Source: Epichloe hybrida
Lineage: Eukaryota; Ascomycota; Sordariomycetes; Hypocreales; Clavicipitaceae
Length of the DNA: 64,000 nucleotides
Assembly (NCBI GenBank): GCA_019022495.1
Contig: JAFEKR010000001.1
Span: forward strand, 868,001-932,000
Direction: 5' to 3'
The notes beneath the pieces were generated by a model. The model was not told the DNA's origin. It did not search any database and was given only the letters and a program-made list of their open reading frames with translations. This document shows, piece by piece, positions 35,336-46,376 of this stretch. The position numbers and the translations under genes were made by a program. Positions within the stretch are counted from its first letter, which is position 1. The number at the start of each line of letters is the position of its first letter.

Positions 35336-38300
35336 TTAAGAAGAAATCTTGTACGCGTCCTTGATTTTAGTATACAGTTCTGTGTCGTAAAAGTTGTAGA
35401 TGGGGTCGAGCTCGCAGAAGGGATGTTGTGAGAGAAGTACGTCGGCCGTAGGACGATCAGACGGATTTCTATCCACAGTTATGTTAGCATGCCGACTTCC
35501 ACGTGGCAAATGGAAATGAGCTGGTTTATACCAGAAAACACAGGGTTTGGGAGAAGGGGAAACAGGAAGGAAAGATGGGGAGCAAGGAACAGCAACGACG
35601 TACACTTGGAAGCAGTCCATCATGAAGGCCACAGCTAGAGGCCCGATGGTTTCCTCGATTTCTTCCGGAATCGGAGGCTTTTCGCCATTCGCAATCTTGT
35701 AAATGGCCCCTACAGCCTCCTCTTTGCTCCATGGTCTTCGCCCTGCATACATTTCCAACACGACGCATCCGAGACTCCAAATGTCCACCTTGGCGCTATA
35801 GCCTTCTCCTTGAGACCGAATCACCTCGGGGGCCATCCAAAATACCGAGCCCTGCATTGAGTTAGTCTTGTCGTTGCCGTAGATATTGTCCGTCTTCTTG
35901 GAGATGCCAAAGTCGCTGATCTTGCAAGTGCCGTCTAAATCGAGCAAGATATTGTCGGCCTTCAGATCTCTGTGCAAGATACCTTCACGATGAAGGTAAG
36001 CCAATCCAGACAGTGTTTGACGAGTCAATGACGAAACAACCGACTCTTCAAATTTGCCATGCTTACGCAGGCATGAGCCGATGCTTCCACCCGAAATGTA
36101 CTCTAAAAAGATGCTGATACTGGTCTCTTTGCGTTCACATCCCAGGTATTGCACAATATTGTCATGGTCCAGATGTTGCATTGTATCGATTTCCTGGTCC
36201 AGAGCGGCCACCATTTCTCGCATCTTTGCCTTGTCTCCCCCAGCAGCCTTGGGATTCACCTCCACCTCCTTCACAGCCAAGAACTCTCCAGTGGTGGCAT
36301 TCATACCAAGATAGACACGGCCGTAGGTTCCTTTGCCAATGAGCTGACCTTTGAACCATCTGAACGTCGTCTGTCTTTTGGGTGCTGTGTCTTTAGGTGT
36401 TGAGTCTTTGGGTATTGTGTCTTGGGGAATCTCTGGTACCATCATGCTACCACGCTGATCAGGTCGAATTTGCACAATATTGGCGTTGAACATTTTGGTA
36501 CTTTTGCGGCGCATGAGGCTGGCTTGCGACTTGTTGTCTGCAGGTTGCGAGATGCTCGTGAAACGCTTGTTTGCCTCGTGGGCTCCTCGCGCAACTTCAC
36601 GAATAGATTTCATTCGACCTAATCCACTGGACCGGCGTATGCTTCTTTGCGCCACAGCATGACTGGAAGTTGGCCGGTCGGTAGCTTTCAAGGTAGACTG
36701 ATCAGAGCCCAATGTATCGCCATCGTTGTACAGTGAAGGCTGGCATGATGGTGGGATCGCCGCGGGAATATCACTAGCCGGTGCCCCGAAGCCAGCTATC
36801 GAGTTTGACTTGTTTCGGCCATCATCATCAGATCCTGCTGCAGACTCGCCACCGGTACTATCCTCGAGCACAGGCTCATCGAGATCGAGATTCGGGAAGA
36901 AGTCATCCAGATTGTTGAGCAAGTCATCAGTTGGAGGTCGATTGGCCCACACATCTTTCTCTAGGAATGACTTTCGGCGGTTGATTTGACTCTCTTTATC
37001 TTCGAAATCCCAGGTATCAGCACCAGGAGGCCTTCGAGGTTGTGGGCCGCCGTCGGTGCTATTCTCAGTGATGCCGATGCTAGTAAGCGACTGAGGTGAC
37101 TGGAATGATACAGAACGAGTTTTACTCTTCCGTGAGGTATTGAGTGTTAAAAGCGGTCGTCTTTCTGCGTTCGTTTGTTCGGCCGACAAAGCTTTGCTGC
37201 TGCCAGAAGTGGCGCCCTTACCCTTTTTCCTGCCTGCAAGAGGGATAGCAAATAGGCCGTCGTCGGAGTCATCGTCGCTGTCATTGGCTGGCGTCGGTTC
37301 GGCGGTCCGAGGAAGGGAAATCACGGAAGGTGCGGAAGATGATTTCGAAAAATGAACGTTTGCGTCCCTGAAGCTCGAGTCCGGCTCGTGAGACTTTCGC
37401 TTTGAGGAGGAAAAGTCGGCAGAACCATTCGCCCTTGAATGCGAAGAGCTTGGGCTGATATCACCTCCTGGCGATACAGGTCTCGGTCCTGTTTCGAAAC
37501 TCTTAGCATTTGATCCAAAACGCACTTGGGGGGGGGGGGTAATTAGCATTGGCGTGCCGCCCGGAGAAGAGTCAGGCACAGAAAATGGAAGGTTACCTGT
37601 GCTCCATGTCACTGTCCCAGGAGATCCATTTGCCAATTCGGGGCTACCCCTCCCACGCTGGCCATAATTTACGCTGGGCAATGCTTTCTTACCTGATGGG
37701 TGTTGCGGATTGCCGTTAGTGACCGACAAAGCCGGCGATGACACGACACGAATGGGAGAAGTGGCCTTGGGCCCGCTGGCGCTGGATTGACCAACAGCTC
37801 CCAAATTCCTGCCAATGCCCACAAGAGCGGCTCCAATACCTCCATTGACAGCCATAGTCTGCGCCGTGGACTTCCCTTTTTGGTGTGCCTCTGTTGCATC
37901 TCCATCACTGCTGACGTTCAAGGCTGGGTGTCTTGGTGAGGGAAATCCCTCAACACTGCCGCTTGAATTTCGCAGGCCGTGGCCTGACCGTCGGCTCAGC
38001 GAATTGGCCTTGATCAAGGTTGCTGATGGGTCGCTCGGCGGCGCAGGTGGCCGTCGTTGAGGGAAAAGGTGATCAGGCTTCTTGTCCTCGAATGGCGAGT
38101 TTCGAGGTTGGTCGAAGTCGACATTTCGACCCACGATACCGAATCCAGCCGAAGCGGGAATGGTTGGGCTTGGCTTCTTGTTTGCTTCCTTTCTCTTGGC
38201 GAGGTATGCCTGTTGCTTTCTCTCTATCTCCGCTCTGTATTCACTTGCTTCTTTGGCTAAAGCATTTTCTTCGATGCTGCCGCCACCTGATTGGTTTGCT

Positions 38301-40786
38301 CTCGAGGTCGGTGGCGATGAGCTCGATCGCTGTCTGCTACGATTATACGTCTCTTCATCCATGCCTGGCGGAATGTAGCTCGGCGATAAAGAAACAGGAG
38401 TATGGCCAGGTGTAGAGACTGTGATGGCTCTAGCGGGCGAGATGAAAAATTTGAGTGAACCAGCGGAATCTCCCTTAACCCGTTTATCAGTCAAAAGTTG
38501 TTGATCGTCAAGAGGTTCGACGTGATCGAACTTGCCAAGTTCTGTGGCATAAATCGAATACTGATCAAAGTTTATCAAGCCTAGGTTCAAGCAAATGGTT
38601 CGTCGGATTTCCGAGGCAGATTCAGCTTCTGTGATATCGCACATGCGATAATTCCAGTAATCAGTCGTGGCCAAGACGAACGTTCTAACACCATTGGTGC
38701 GCTTGAGCCTTTGTATCACGGCACTTTGCTCTTTCTCGTGGGCAGCTATGCCGGCACCCAATCGTTCTAGGTGTGAGTCGCTCCCGTTCATGGCGCCATT
38801 AACATTGCCAAGGGACCTCGGTACAGCCTTGGGTGATTCAGGAGAGTCGATTTCGTCGGGTGAGGGAATGGAGCCATCGTCTCTTTGTTTCTTCTTCCTC
38901 GATAAGAAGCTTAAAAAGCTCTTGGAGTCTTTTGCCGAGGCTGGCGTGTCTCCTCCAGCTGATCTGTCACCGCCGGAATCCAAAGGTGAGTAGCGAGGTC
39001 GCATGTCTTGACTTCGACAACCTGCCATAGCCTCGGCGATGTTCAAGCCTCGACCAAGAATAGAAGCGGCATCGGCAGGAACACCTGATCCATAAATGGC
39101 TGCATTGGACGACACAGAGTCTGCACTATTGCGAGATCGGTGGCCAAATTTAGCGGATGCTGGTGATGCGGAAAGGGTAGGCGTTGTTGCCGAGGGAAAC
39201 AAAACCGGTTGTGGCACAGGACTGCTGCCAGGGCTTTCCTTGCATCCAGTTGTCCCACGAAACGAAACGCTTTCAGCATTTTCATTGGCAATGGGGCTTA
39301 ACTTTCGGATACCTTCGCTGTCACTGTACTTGAGAGCTAGTCGGTGATCCGAGTCAGAGTTCATTGTGCCGCCACTTTGCGTTGGCATTGTGGTTGATCG
39401 ATTTTGCGACAAGCGGCGAGCGGCGAAGCTGCCACTGCCACTGCCTGTCGTCCCCGCTGAGTTCAAGGGTGTCTACAGATTGTGTTAGGAAACAATTCGT
39501 AGATGAATTTCGAGTACAGACAAGAACAACAACGAAAAAAGGAATGGCAGACTGGGACGAAGGCATAGAGCAGGCGAACAAATGACTTACATTCGGCGAT
39601 TCAGCTAGTTCAGTACCATTGTTTCCAAATGTGGTCGTGACTGAATTTGCTCGACGATGGCTGCTAACCATCTTGGATGGGTCGACGGGTTTGCCGGTAA
39701 CGATGCTTCGGATCAACCGACGCATACGCTTCCCCTCGTCACGCTCTCGAGTCTGGTGCCAGCCCGTGCCACTATTGGAGCACTCTTGCAACAACCTGGG
39801 GTATACTTTCTGGTGCATCATGCCGAAATTCCCACGACCGCCATGCATACTTCCCAGTTCCAAGAACTGCGCTCCGCACAGACTCAGGCTTCTGAACGTC
39901 TCTTGCCAGTCTTTGGAAAATTGATTCTGCGCCAGCCATATCAGGACAGTTTCCAAAGGCCACTGCGCGGCCAACTCAGCAGGGATTGTGCTGACGACCG
40001 TGCTGGTGGACGCATTCGAAGGCATTCTCGACTGATAGAATCGGTCTCTAGCAGAAAGGTGCGTCCGTCAGGCTTCTGAACGTCTCTTGCCAGTCAAAAT
40101 TGATTCTGCGCCAGCCATATCAGGACAGTTTCCAAAGGCCACTGCGCGGCCAACTCAGCAGGGATTGTGCTGACGACCGTGCTGGTGGACGCATTCGAAG
40201 GCATTCTCGACTGATAGAATCGGTCTCTAGCAGAAAGGTCGTCCGTGTGCGTCTTGGCATTGGTGGTTGCTTCGTACCACGCGTTCTGGATATTCGCTGG
40301 ATCGCTAGACACCAGCCCAGGAATACCTACGCCTTCTCCATACGTCCCACCGGACGGAATATATGTGGCACTCATACTCATTGAGTCGTTCGGCCGGGGA
40401 GGCGGAGGCATGGCTATCGTTTGGCCGGCTGCCATTTGGGCATGAAACTTTGGATTATACGGCTGATGCTGGTGTCCCGTAGGAGGAGGCGGAGGAATAC
40501 TCAGGCCTGTTCGGCCGTCGTAGAGCTTCCCATAGTTCCCATGCCACGATTGCTGGGGGCCGAGGGTGCTGCCAGGAGGCGGTCCTGGAGGAGGAGGAAT
40601 CATGACGCCTGTCGCCGCACCAGGCGGCGCACCGGGATATCGGGGAGGCGGCGGCGGGATGTTCATCATGGTGTTCATGTAAGTAGGTCCAGCCATGGGA
40701 GGAGACATTGGCGGCGGCGGTGGAGGAATTTGAAAAGACCGTGTGGGATCACTGCCCGAGACATGTCTTTGGCCGCCTTTATACAT
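35336..40786 (-). CDS. BCK1: MAPKKK Bck1 (cell-wall-integrity pathway), interrupted by an internal duplication
   Basis: Exons 40786..39591, 39472..35604 and 35468..35336; introns are GTAAGT...GTAG and GTACGT...ATAG, all in phase. The start is MYKGGQRHVSG followed by a Pro-rich region. A SAM-like segment (WPLETVLIWLAQNQF...) follows, then an RA-like domain (around TDYWNYRMCDITEAESASEIRRTI), a long Ser-rich region and the C-terminal kinase: GKGTYGRVYLG, AVKEVEV, HRDLKADN, DFGISKK, WMAPEVI and RPTADVLLSQHPF. These identify Bck1. As written, a 184/178-nt direct duplication (39884..40245) falls in the SAM-like segment and creates a TGA at 40096..40094, so the first exon does not read through. The kinase part is intact. 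Family role: acts between Pkc1 and Mkk1/2-Slt2. The last intron (135 nt) contains no stop in frame. Confidence 0.9.
39884..40245. repeat. Direct duplication of 184/178 nt within BCK1
   Basis: Copy A is 39884..40067 and copy B 40068..40245. They differ by a 5-nt segment present only in A (near 39912) and one base present only in A near its right end. On the gene strand, only A carries the correct reading at its left side and only B at its right side, as if two overlapping sequence ends were placed in series. Confidence 0.9.
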
Positions 40787-41913
40787 GATGGGCGACGAAG
40801 ACGTGCGGGCAGCTACCCGCTATGCACAAAGGGTAGTCCCTGTCTCTGAAGATTCGGAGTCGAAATTGTTGCGGCGTTGTTGCTGAAGAAGGGGGGGGGG
40901 GGGCAAAAGAAAATTGTTCTTATTCGAGGTGCAAGAAAGCAACCGGTTGATGGCTCGTGTGTGAGGTTGTTGCCAAACGGGACAGGGATACTGCGGCGAC
41001 CTCGTCGTACTCAGCGGAACCTCATTAGCTATCGTCTGGGAGTCGTCGCAAGGCACAAATTTGACGATAAGGAAGTGTCTGTATCAAGAGTTCGAAGCCC
41101 GACGGGTCGGGCAGTCCGTCCATTTGTCGTTGAGCCAGATATCAGTGCCGAGAACGAAGAAAGAAACCTCGCCGTCCCGGACGAGCTGTGGTTGGGAGTT
41201 GAAAAAAGATGGGAAAGCTGGACGAGATGAGCAAGTCTCCCCTCCTAACAGGTCCTTGCAGCAGCGGTGGACCAACAGCGATGCGACCAGATGGATCAGA
41301 ACCCGACCCTTGTCGTGGAGCCTGCGCCGTTTGTTTTCTGGCGTGAGCATGGGCCCAGGCAGGTCGCGAACCCGCCTTTGCCAGTGTGCCAGTACAAGTC
41401 TATGTACGGATTACTCCGTAGTGCCTTTTTTTTATCTACCCTTGTTCTAATTATTAGCCTGAATCTCGAAAAGGCCAATATTGGATCAGGAGGCGACGTG
41501 CTGGTCGTTGGCGTTCATGTGTCTCCAATTCTTCAACGCCGCTGCGCTTGTCTTCACCAGCCTCATCCGCCGATCTTTCTTCAATTGATGGCGCCCGACG
41601 ACTCTTGTCTGTCTGAGCCCACAAGGCCATCTTCTGGAAGTCGACCTCAGCCCCCAGCCCCCTCTCTCCAGCGCTTAGCCGCATACGAAGCAATGGACCT
41701 ACATAGACCTGTCTGTCACCGTGAACGAATGAAGGGCGCCAGGCGGCCCATCCATGCATGTCCGTGTCCACCCTCATGACCGCATCTAGCACCTTGGAGC
41801 TGTCTGTCACCGTCTCACCGAGCGGTGACGGACCTCTATTTCCCTTAGTCCTAAAGCGGAAGGACGACCCACCTACATAATTTTAGTGTGGCTCGCGTCT
41901 ATTCATTTTCACT
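40787..41913. other. BCK1 upstream region, no recognised gene
   Basis: A G run lies at about 40890-40902. A 170-codon frame (41267..41779) has no ATG-anchored protein-like character and is not called. One TACTCCGTA copy lies at 41412. Confidence 0.5.
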
Positions 41914-42063
41914 ATCTCCTTAGTCGTGATATGGCTTGTGGAATCACGTTAACTAGGGGTCTGTATGTAACCAATTAGGTAAAAGTAAACTAGAGATACA
42001 TTACAGACCCTATGTACGGACTAGTTAACGTGACTCCCCAAGCCATATCACGACTAAGGAGAT
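41914..42063. mobile_element. MITE-like element with 43-bp inverted repeats
   Basis: The left arm 41914..41956 and right arm 42021..42063 are inverted complements with 2 mismatches in 43. The element is 150 bp with a 64-bp centre that holds a second, offset inverted GGGTCTGTA. No coding sequence. The structure resembles a miniature inverted-repeat element; no clear target-site duplication was seen. Confidence 0.7.
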
Positions 42064-42070
42064 TAACTAC

Positions 42071-42312
42071 AGTCTAACCCCTGTATGATTTTACACAAGG
42101 TACATGACTAGGGGCAGCAGGCTAATAACAAATCACTATTAAGTGAGGTAAATAGCACCTTAGATTATGTGTATTTTTCTAGGACTACTTAGTACCTTAA
42201 TACCCCTATAGAATCCCTAATAGCTTCACTTACTATAGCCACCTAGAGCTAATAGTAACTGCCCCGCGTGGGGCTTGTAGTTAGTGTAAAATCATTTAAT
42301 AAGGGTTAGACT
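42071..42312. mobile_element. Second inverted-repeat relic, arms about 26-29 bp
   Basis: The left arm 42071..42096 starts AGTCTAACCC and ends ATGATTTTACAC. The right arm 42284..42312 is its complement, with three extra bases in the middle. The interior is AT-rich with no frame. It starts 8 bp after the preceding MITE-like element, so the two may be parts of one larger degraded element. Confidence 0.6.
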
Positions 42313-43020
42313 ATACATGAGATGCCTATGTGCGCTGCATTAGTTATCGCGGGCATCACAAGCATTAACACTAGCTTTTAGCCGCGTCAGGCAACGTTAC
42401 GTTGTGTTGCGTTGCGTTGTGAGGCCTTGTGATAATAGAAAGGAAGGAATTACGGACGTATAAGTGTTATAATAAGCGTCACACGTTACAACAGTAGGCT
42501 GCCGTGAGCTGCTTGCATTCGCCACTAAAGAGAGCTAGTATATTTTTAGCAGGGAATCAAGGGAAAGGTACTTCTTTCGTTCTAGGGCTAAGGAGAGATG
42601 CGCATTTAGAGGTCCGTCACCGAGTTGATAATATCTACAACTGGTTCGGAGTAATGACTTCGGTTTCGGCCAAATTGCACCACTGATGCGAAGCATGCGA
42701 GGCTTTCGAGCAATCGTAGTCAAGACACGGCCAATTTAGCAGACGACGCATACATCAGCCCCTGCTGAGTCGATTTTTGTTATTTCCTCTATGGTGCAGC
42801 ATGCATATATATGCTCTCTTCACGGTGGCATAGCCCAACCCCGGGCCTACCAACTCGCAACTAGAACCACAATGTCCGAGTTTCAACACGCTGAGAGATG
42901 AATCAACCAGGTTCCCCTGCATCGCACAGCCAGCCAAGCAGTCCGACCTCTTACATAAAGGAAAAGGGACCGTCCTCGTAAGATAGCACGTAGGAAAACG
43001 AGCAAGATAAGACACTCACT
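42313..43020. other. Intergenic 3' of the GH5 gene, repeat-rich left part
   Basis: GTTGC/GTTGT repeats at about 42398-42420 adjoin the inverted-repeat relics. The remainder has no recognisable gene. Confidence 0.5.
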
Positions 43021-45369
43021 TCACATGATACTGCAGTTTCCAAAATTGAAGCCAGAGCCTTGTTGGCATTGTTCCAAATAGCCAGCCTCTTCTGTAGAAC
43101 CCTCCGGAATATTGTGTTTCCTGACAACCCCCTGGATGTTAAGAGTGTGCTCTCCCTCTGGATGCCACCACTTCAGACGCTGAAGCATGGGGCCTTCGCT
43201 GTCATCAGAACTGAGCTCCCACTTGCCAGCGGATACCGTGACATCGCACTGATCTTTTTGGAAATGGAACTCGGGAAGAAACACGACTGTGGGTGCGTTG
43301 TCCTCTGCAGCCTTTGGTGCCTGTAGTTTAAGCTCGTACGTGCAGCGTCTAAGATCGAAACCTGAAGAAAGCACGTTGCCGGCTACTACTGTTGGCGTCG
43401 GCCGAATGAAGGCCTCTGCGGCTCGGTACCCAGGAGCATTAGTCAACTCGGGATCCTTGGTGGACCGGCTGGAACTGATGGATGGCGTTGTCAGTGAGCG
43501 CTGGAGGTTACCCGGAGTGACGCTCTCAGCATCACCAGCGACGTGCCTGTTGTTGTTGTCGTTGTTGTTGTTACTGTTGTTGTTATTGTTCATGGCAGAT
43601 CCTTGGAAAAGGCTCGTGGCCGACTGACTTGCAGTCGCGCTCTTTGGTAGCGGACATAAGGGAGGTAATTTGTCGTCAACCGAATGAATGGACAAGTCTT
43701 CGCCGTTCCACTGATCACCTCGCTCGTGGTCATTAATATCTGTGTATACCCAGAGGCAGTGTCCTTCGATTTGTGAACCCTCGACACCAAAGTAATTGGC
43801 ATCGAGGGCGGCTGATTGGCTTGAGTAATCACCGGTCTTGTATGCTTTCTTTTCATCCATGTCGTACGGGATGCCAAATTCTGTGAGCAGGCATGGATGC
43901 TTCCCCGTTCGGTCTAAACCCTCTTGTCGGAGTGTGGCAAGCTGATCTCTCAGACAGTTTCTGATGGCCGTTTCGCCGATCTTGATTGCGAAAGCCGGAT
44001 GGAGATATCTGCCTCGAAGGACGCCTACAACATCGACATTCCATGTACTGTTCCAGTGTTTCGTCATTAGGGTGATACCATCGTAAAAGTGTGGTGTGAA
44101 CGCCATCATAGGATCGTCGTCATCAGTCCCCTTGATTTCTGGAGGAAGTTCCAGCGTAGGATACTGCATTAGCATGATGCAATCCTTGTGATGGGCTCGG
44201 CAGGCCCTGCTGTATTTTCTCCAAAAGTCCATGAAGTATGTGTTTGTGAACTCGGGATAATCAATGGTTTTGCCCGTGCGGGGGTTCTTGGAGAAGTAAT
44301 CCTTCTTCAGCATTGTGTCTGTTGAGATATCCCACACGCCATGCTGTGCCCACAGACACTCGCCCAACTTCCATCCCGCATGACGTTTCCAACCGTACTT
44401 GGAGTCGTCGTATCCTTCGGGTAGCCAGGCAGTTTCACCTTGAGGATCGACCAGTGTGGTACCTGTCTTGTATGGACCCAAGCCGCCCATATCCCAGGTG
44501 TCAATCTCGCACGCTCTCCCCATACCTGTCAAGAAGGTTTGCCACATTGTTGGACAAGTTCCCTTTTTCAAGGGATTGTCTTTCGGAATAACCGTCAGGT
44601 CTACGTATCCTGTCATACCCCTGTTCGGCTCGTTCATGCTCTCCCAACCAATGACTACCTCGTTTTCAAGATCGCCGGCTTCCCGTATTCGCTTGGCCAA
44701 GTGTGCGCATGCATTAACGAAATGGTCCTGCAAGTAGTCTTGGACGTTGACATTGTCGATGATACAGTTTGGTGCGAAGACCTTCCCTGCAAAGAACAGT
44801 GTGAACATAGTCCCTGCAGCAAGTCTATGATAATTTGTCGACCAAATCATCTTTGGAAATTTGTCTGGCTCGGGGTACGTGTTCTGGACAATGGCCGCCT
44901 CGGTCGCAGCGAAGCTTTGTGGGTTCAGACCACAAGCATACAGCGTCCACAAGGGAGCTCCAGAGCCACCGGTGAATCGGGACCAGACATCTTGATGGGG
45001 ATCCATGAAGACGTAGAATCCGTACAATTTTGCTATCCTTAATATCTCGATCGTATGTTGAATGAAGTCCTCGTCGTAGATACCAGGGCCGGCGGCCTCG
45101 ATGGCTTCCCAGGTGAAGATGTATCGGATAGTATTGAATCCATATCGTTTTATTCTCGCAAAGTGGGTAGGCGCGTCTTCCCTGCTAAATGGTCTCTCGT
45201 GAAACTTGACATTGTCACCGTCAAAGAAATCATCGGCAATGTGTGATGGCTGACGAGGTTCGGACGGTAGCTTTGCGTCGCCCGCGATATTTATACCACG
45301 TAGTACAACCTGTCGGCCATGGCCGTCTCGAAACTGCCCATCTTCAATTGTCAAGCGGAATGAGGCCAT
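43021..45369 (-). CDS. GH5-family steryl-beta-glucosidase-like enzyme (Egh1/endoglycoceramidase-related)
   Basis: A single 782-aa exon. The frame is open upstream only from a TTG; the first ATG is 45369 (MASFRLTIEDGQF). The N-terminal GH5 barrel begins GRQVVLRGINIAGDAKLP. The acid/base Glu is about E247 in WESMNEPN and the nucleophile about E497 in LLTEFGIPYD. An Asn-rich low-complexity insertion (around residue 605) separates it from a C-terminal beta-domain. There is no signal peptide, consistent with intracellular ergosteryl-glucoside hydrolases (Egh1/EGCrP2). The last residues, GNCSIM, form a possible CaaX farnesylation box. Family role: hydrolysis of steryl glucosides or glucosylceramide; the exact substrate is inferred. 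Confidence 0.88.
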   Translation of the reverse strand: MASFRLTIEDGQFRDGHGRQVVLRGINIAGDAKLPSEPRQPSHIADDFFDGDNVKFHERPFSREDAPTHFARIKRYGFNTIRYIFTWEAIEAAGPGIYDEDFIQHTIEILRIAKLYGFYVFMDPHQDVWSRFTGGSGAPLWTLYACGLNPQSFAATEAAIVQNTYPEPDKFPKMIWSTNYHRLAAGTMFTLFFAGKVFAPNCIIDNVNVQDYLQDHFVNACAHLAKRIREAGDLENEVVIGWESMNEPNRGMTGYVDLTVIPKDNPLKKGTCPTMWQTFLTGMGRACEIDTWDMGGLGPYKTGTTLVDPQGETAWLPEGYDDSKYGWKRHAGWKLGECLWAQHGVWDISTDTMLKKDYFSKNPRTGKTIDYPEFTNTYFMDFWRKYSRACRAHHKDCIMLMQYPTLELPPEIKGTDDDDPMMAFTPHFYDGITLMTKHWNSTWNVDVVGVLRGRYLHPAFAIKIGETAIRNCLRDQLATLRQEGLDRTGKHPCLLTEFGIPYDMDEKKAYKTGDYSSQSAALDANYFGVEGSQIEGHCLWVYTDINDHERGDQWNGEDLSIHSVDDKLPPLCPLPKSATASQSATSLFQGSAMNNNNNSNNNNDNNNRHVAGDAESVTPGNLQRSLTTPSISSSRSTKDPELTNAPGYRAAEAFIRPTPTVVAGNVLSSGFDLRRCTYELKLQAPKAAEDNAPTVVFLPEFHFQKDQCDVTVSAGKWELSSDDSEGPMLQRLKWWHPEGEHTLNIQGVVRKHNIPEGSTEEAGYLEQCQQGSGFNFGNCSIM

Positions 45370-46376
45370 AATGATCCTGCGGTGCGTGGTGGGCGGTGAT
45401 GGAGCAGAACGCAACTCTGGGGGATGGGACGGAGTTTATCGAGGAACCCGGTTGCCCACCATGGACGTCAAGTGGTCGGCGTTGTCGGGCCCCACGAGCT
45501 AATACAGTGATGTATGACGACGGGGATGACCTAGATGACCCAGTCCTAATAAGATTACCAAAGTGAATGTCTCCTCCAACCTCGGATGGAACATGGGCGC
45601 GAAATTTCAAGTTGCATCGCAATGCTCACAGACAGCTTATCAGGGCCGTCTATGTAGACTTCTTCATTCACAGATCACGGGATGCCTCTCCACATCGGTG
45701 AAGTGACTCCGCACATGTATGTGCACAAATGATCAGCTGCGAGTCTTTTCTCCGCATCTACTCACCCCCCCCCCCCCCTTAGGTACCCAGCTGCCAAGCC
45801 GGGAAGTTGGACTGGGAGGCCCCAGTCATCGTATTCGCATCCTTTGATGAGGATCCTTCTACCTCTTTTTTTTTTTTTTTTAAAGAAAGAAAGAAATTAG
45901 GTACATGATTTTGCAATATGAACTAGCTGCTCCTCAAGAAGCAGAATCAAACGTCCTCTTTCTTTTGTTTTAATCATCCTATGAACCATCCGGATTATCC
46001 CGTTCGCCTACGCACCAAAACATTAATTTATCGCGGAAAGTTGCAGTTCCGAAACGCAGAGTCGTTCACGCGCACTGTTGGACTTTGGCCGTCTTCATAC
46101 TCTCTCGGGTAAGGGAGTTGAATAATACCTGGGGGATGAATTTCCTCCAGCTCGGCGGCATTAGGTCTTTCCAAAACAAAAAATCTAGGCGTGAACATTC
46201 GTGTCTGTCACAGCTCTATGGGCTCTGTGTTTGTATGGTATGCCGGCTCAGTTGCTCTCCGTTGCAACTCATGCGATTCCTTTAAGCGCCAGAGGCTATG
46301 AGCAGCTTTCATTTTTTTTTTTTTTTTTTGGCAAAAGAGAGTGCGTACTGGTTCAGAAAGACTGCACGATGCTTAC
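45370..46376. other. Intergenic upstream of GH5 gene and 3' of a transporter relic
   Basis: A C run (about 45766-45778), T runs (about 45867-45881 and 46312-46330) and AT-rich patches. No coding similarity was found, including no trace of the missing downstream exons of the transporter relic. Confidence 0.55.

Noticed and set aside
41267..41779. 170-codon plus-strand frame in the BCK1 upstream region
   Set aside because: Lacks a convincing ATG and protein-like features; mixed low-complexity composition.
45370..45414. 15-residue N-terminal extension of the GH5 enzyme
   Set aside because: The extension begins with TTG; MASFRLT at 45369 is the first ATG and fits the family.
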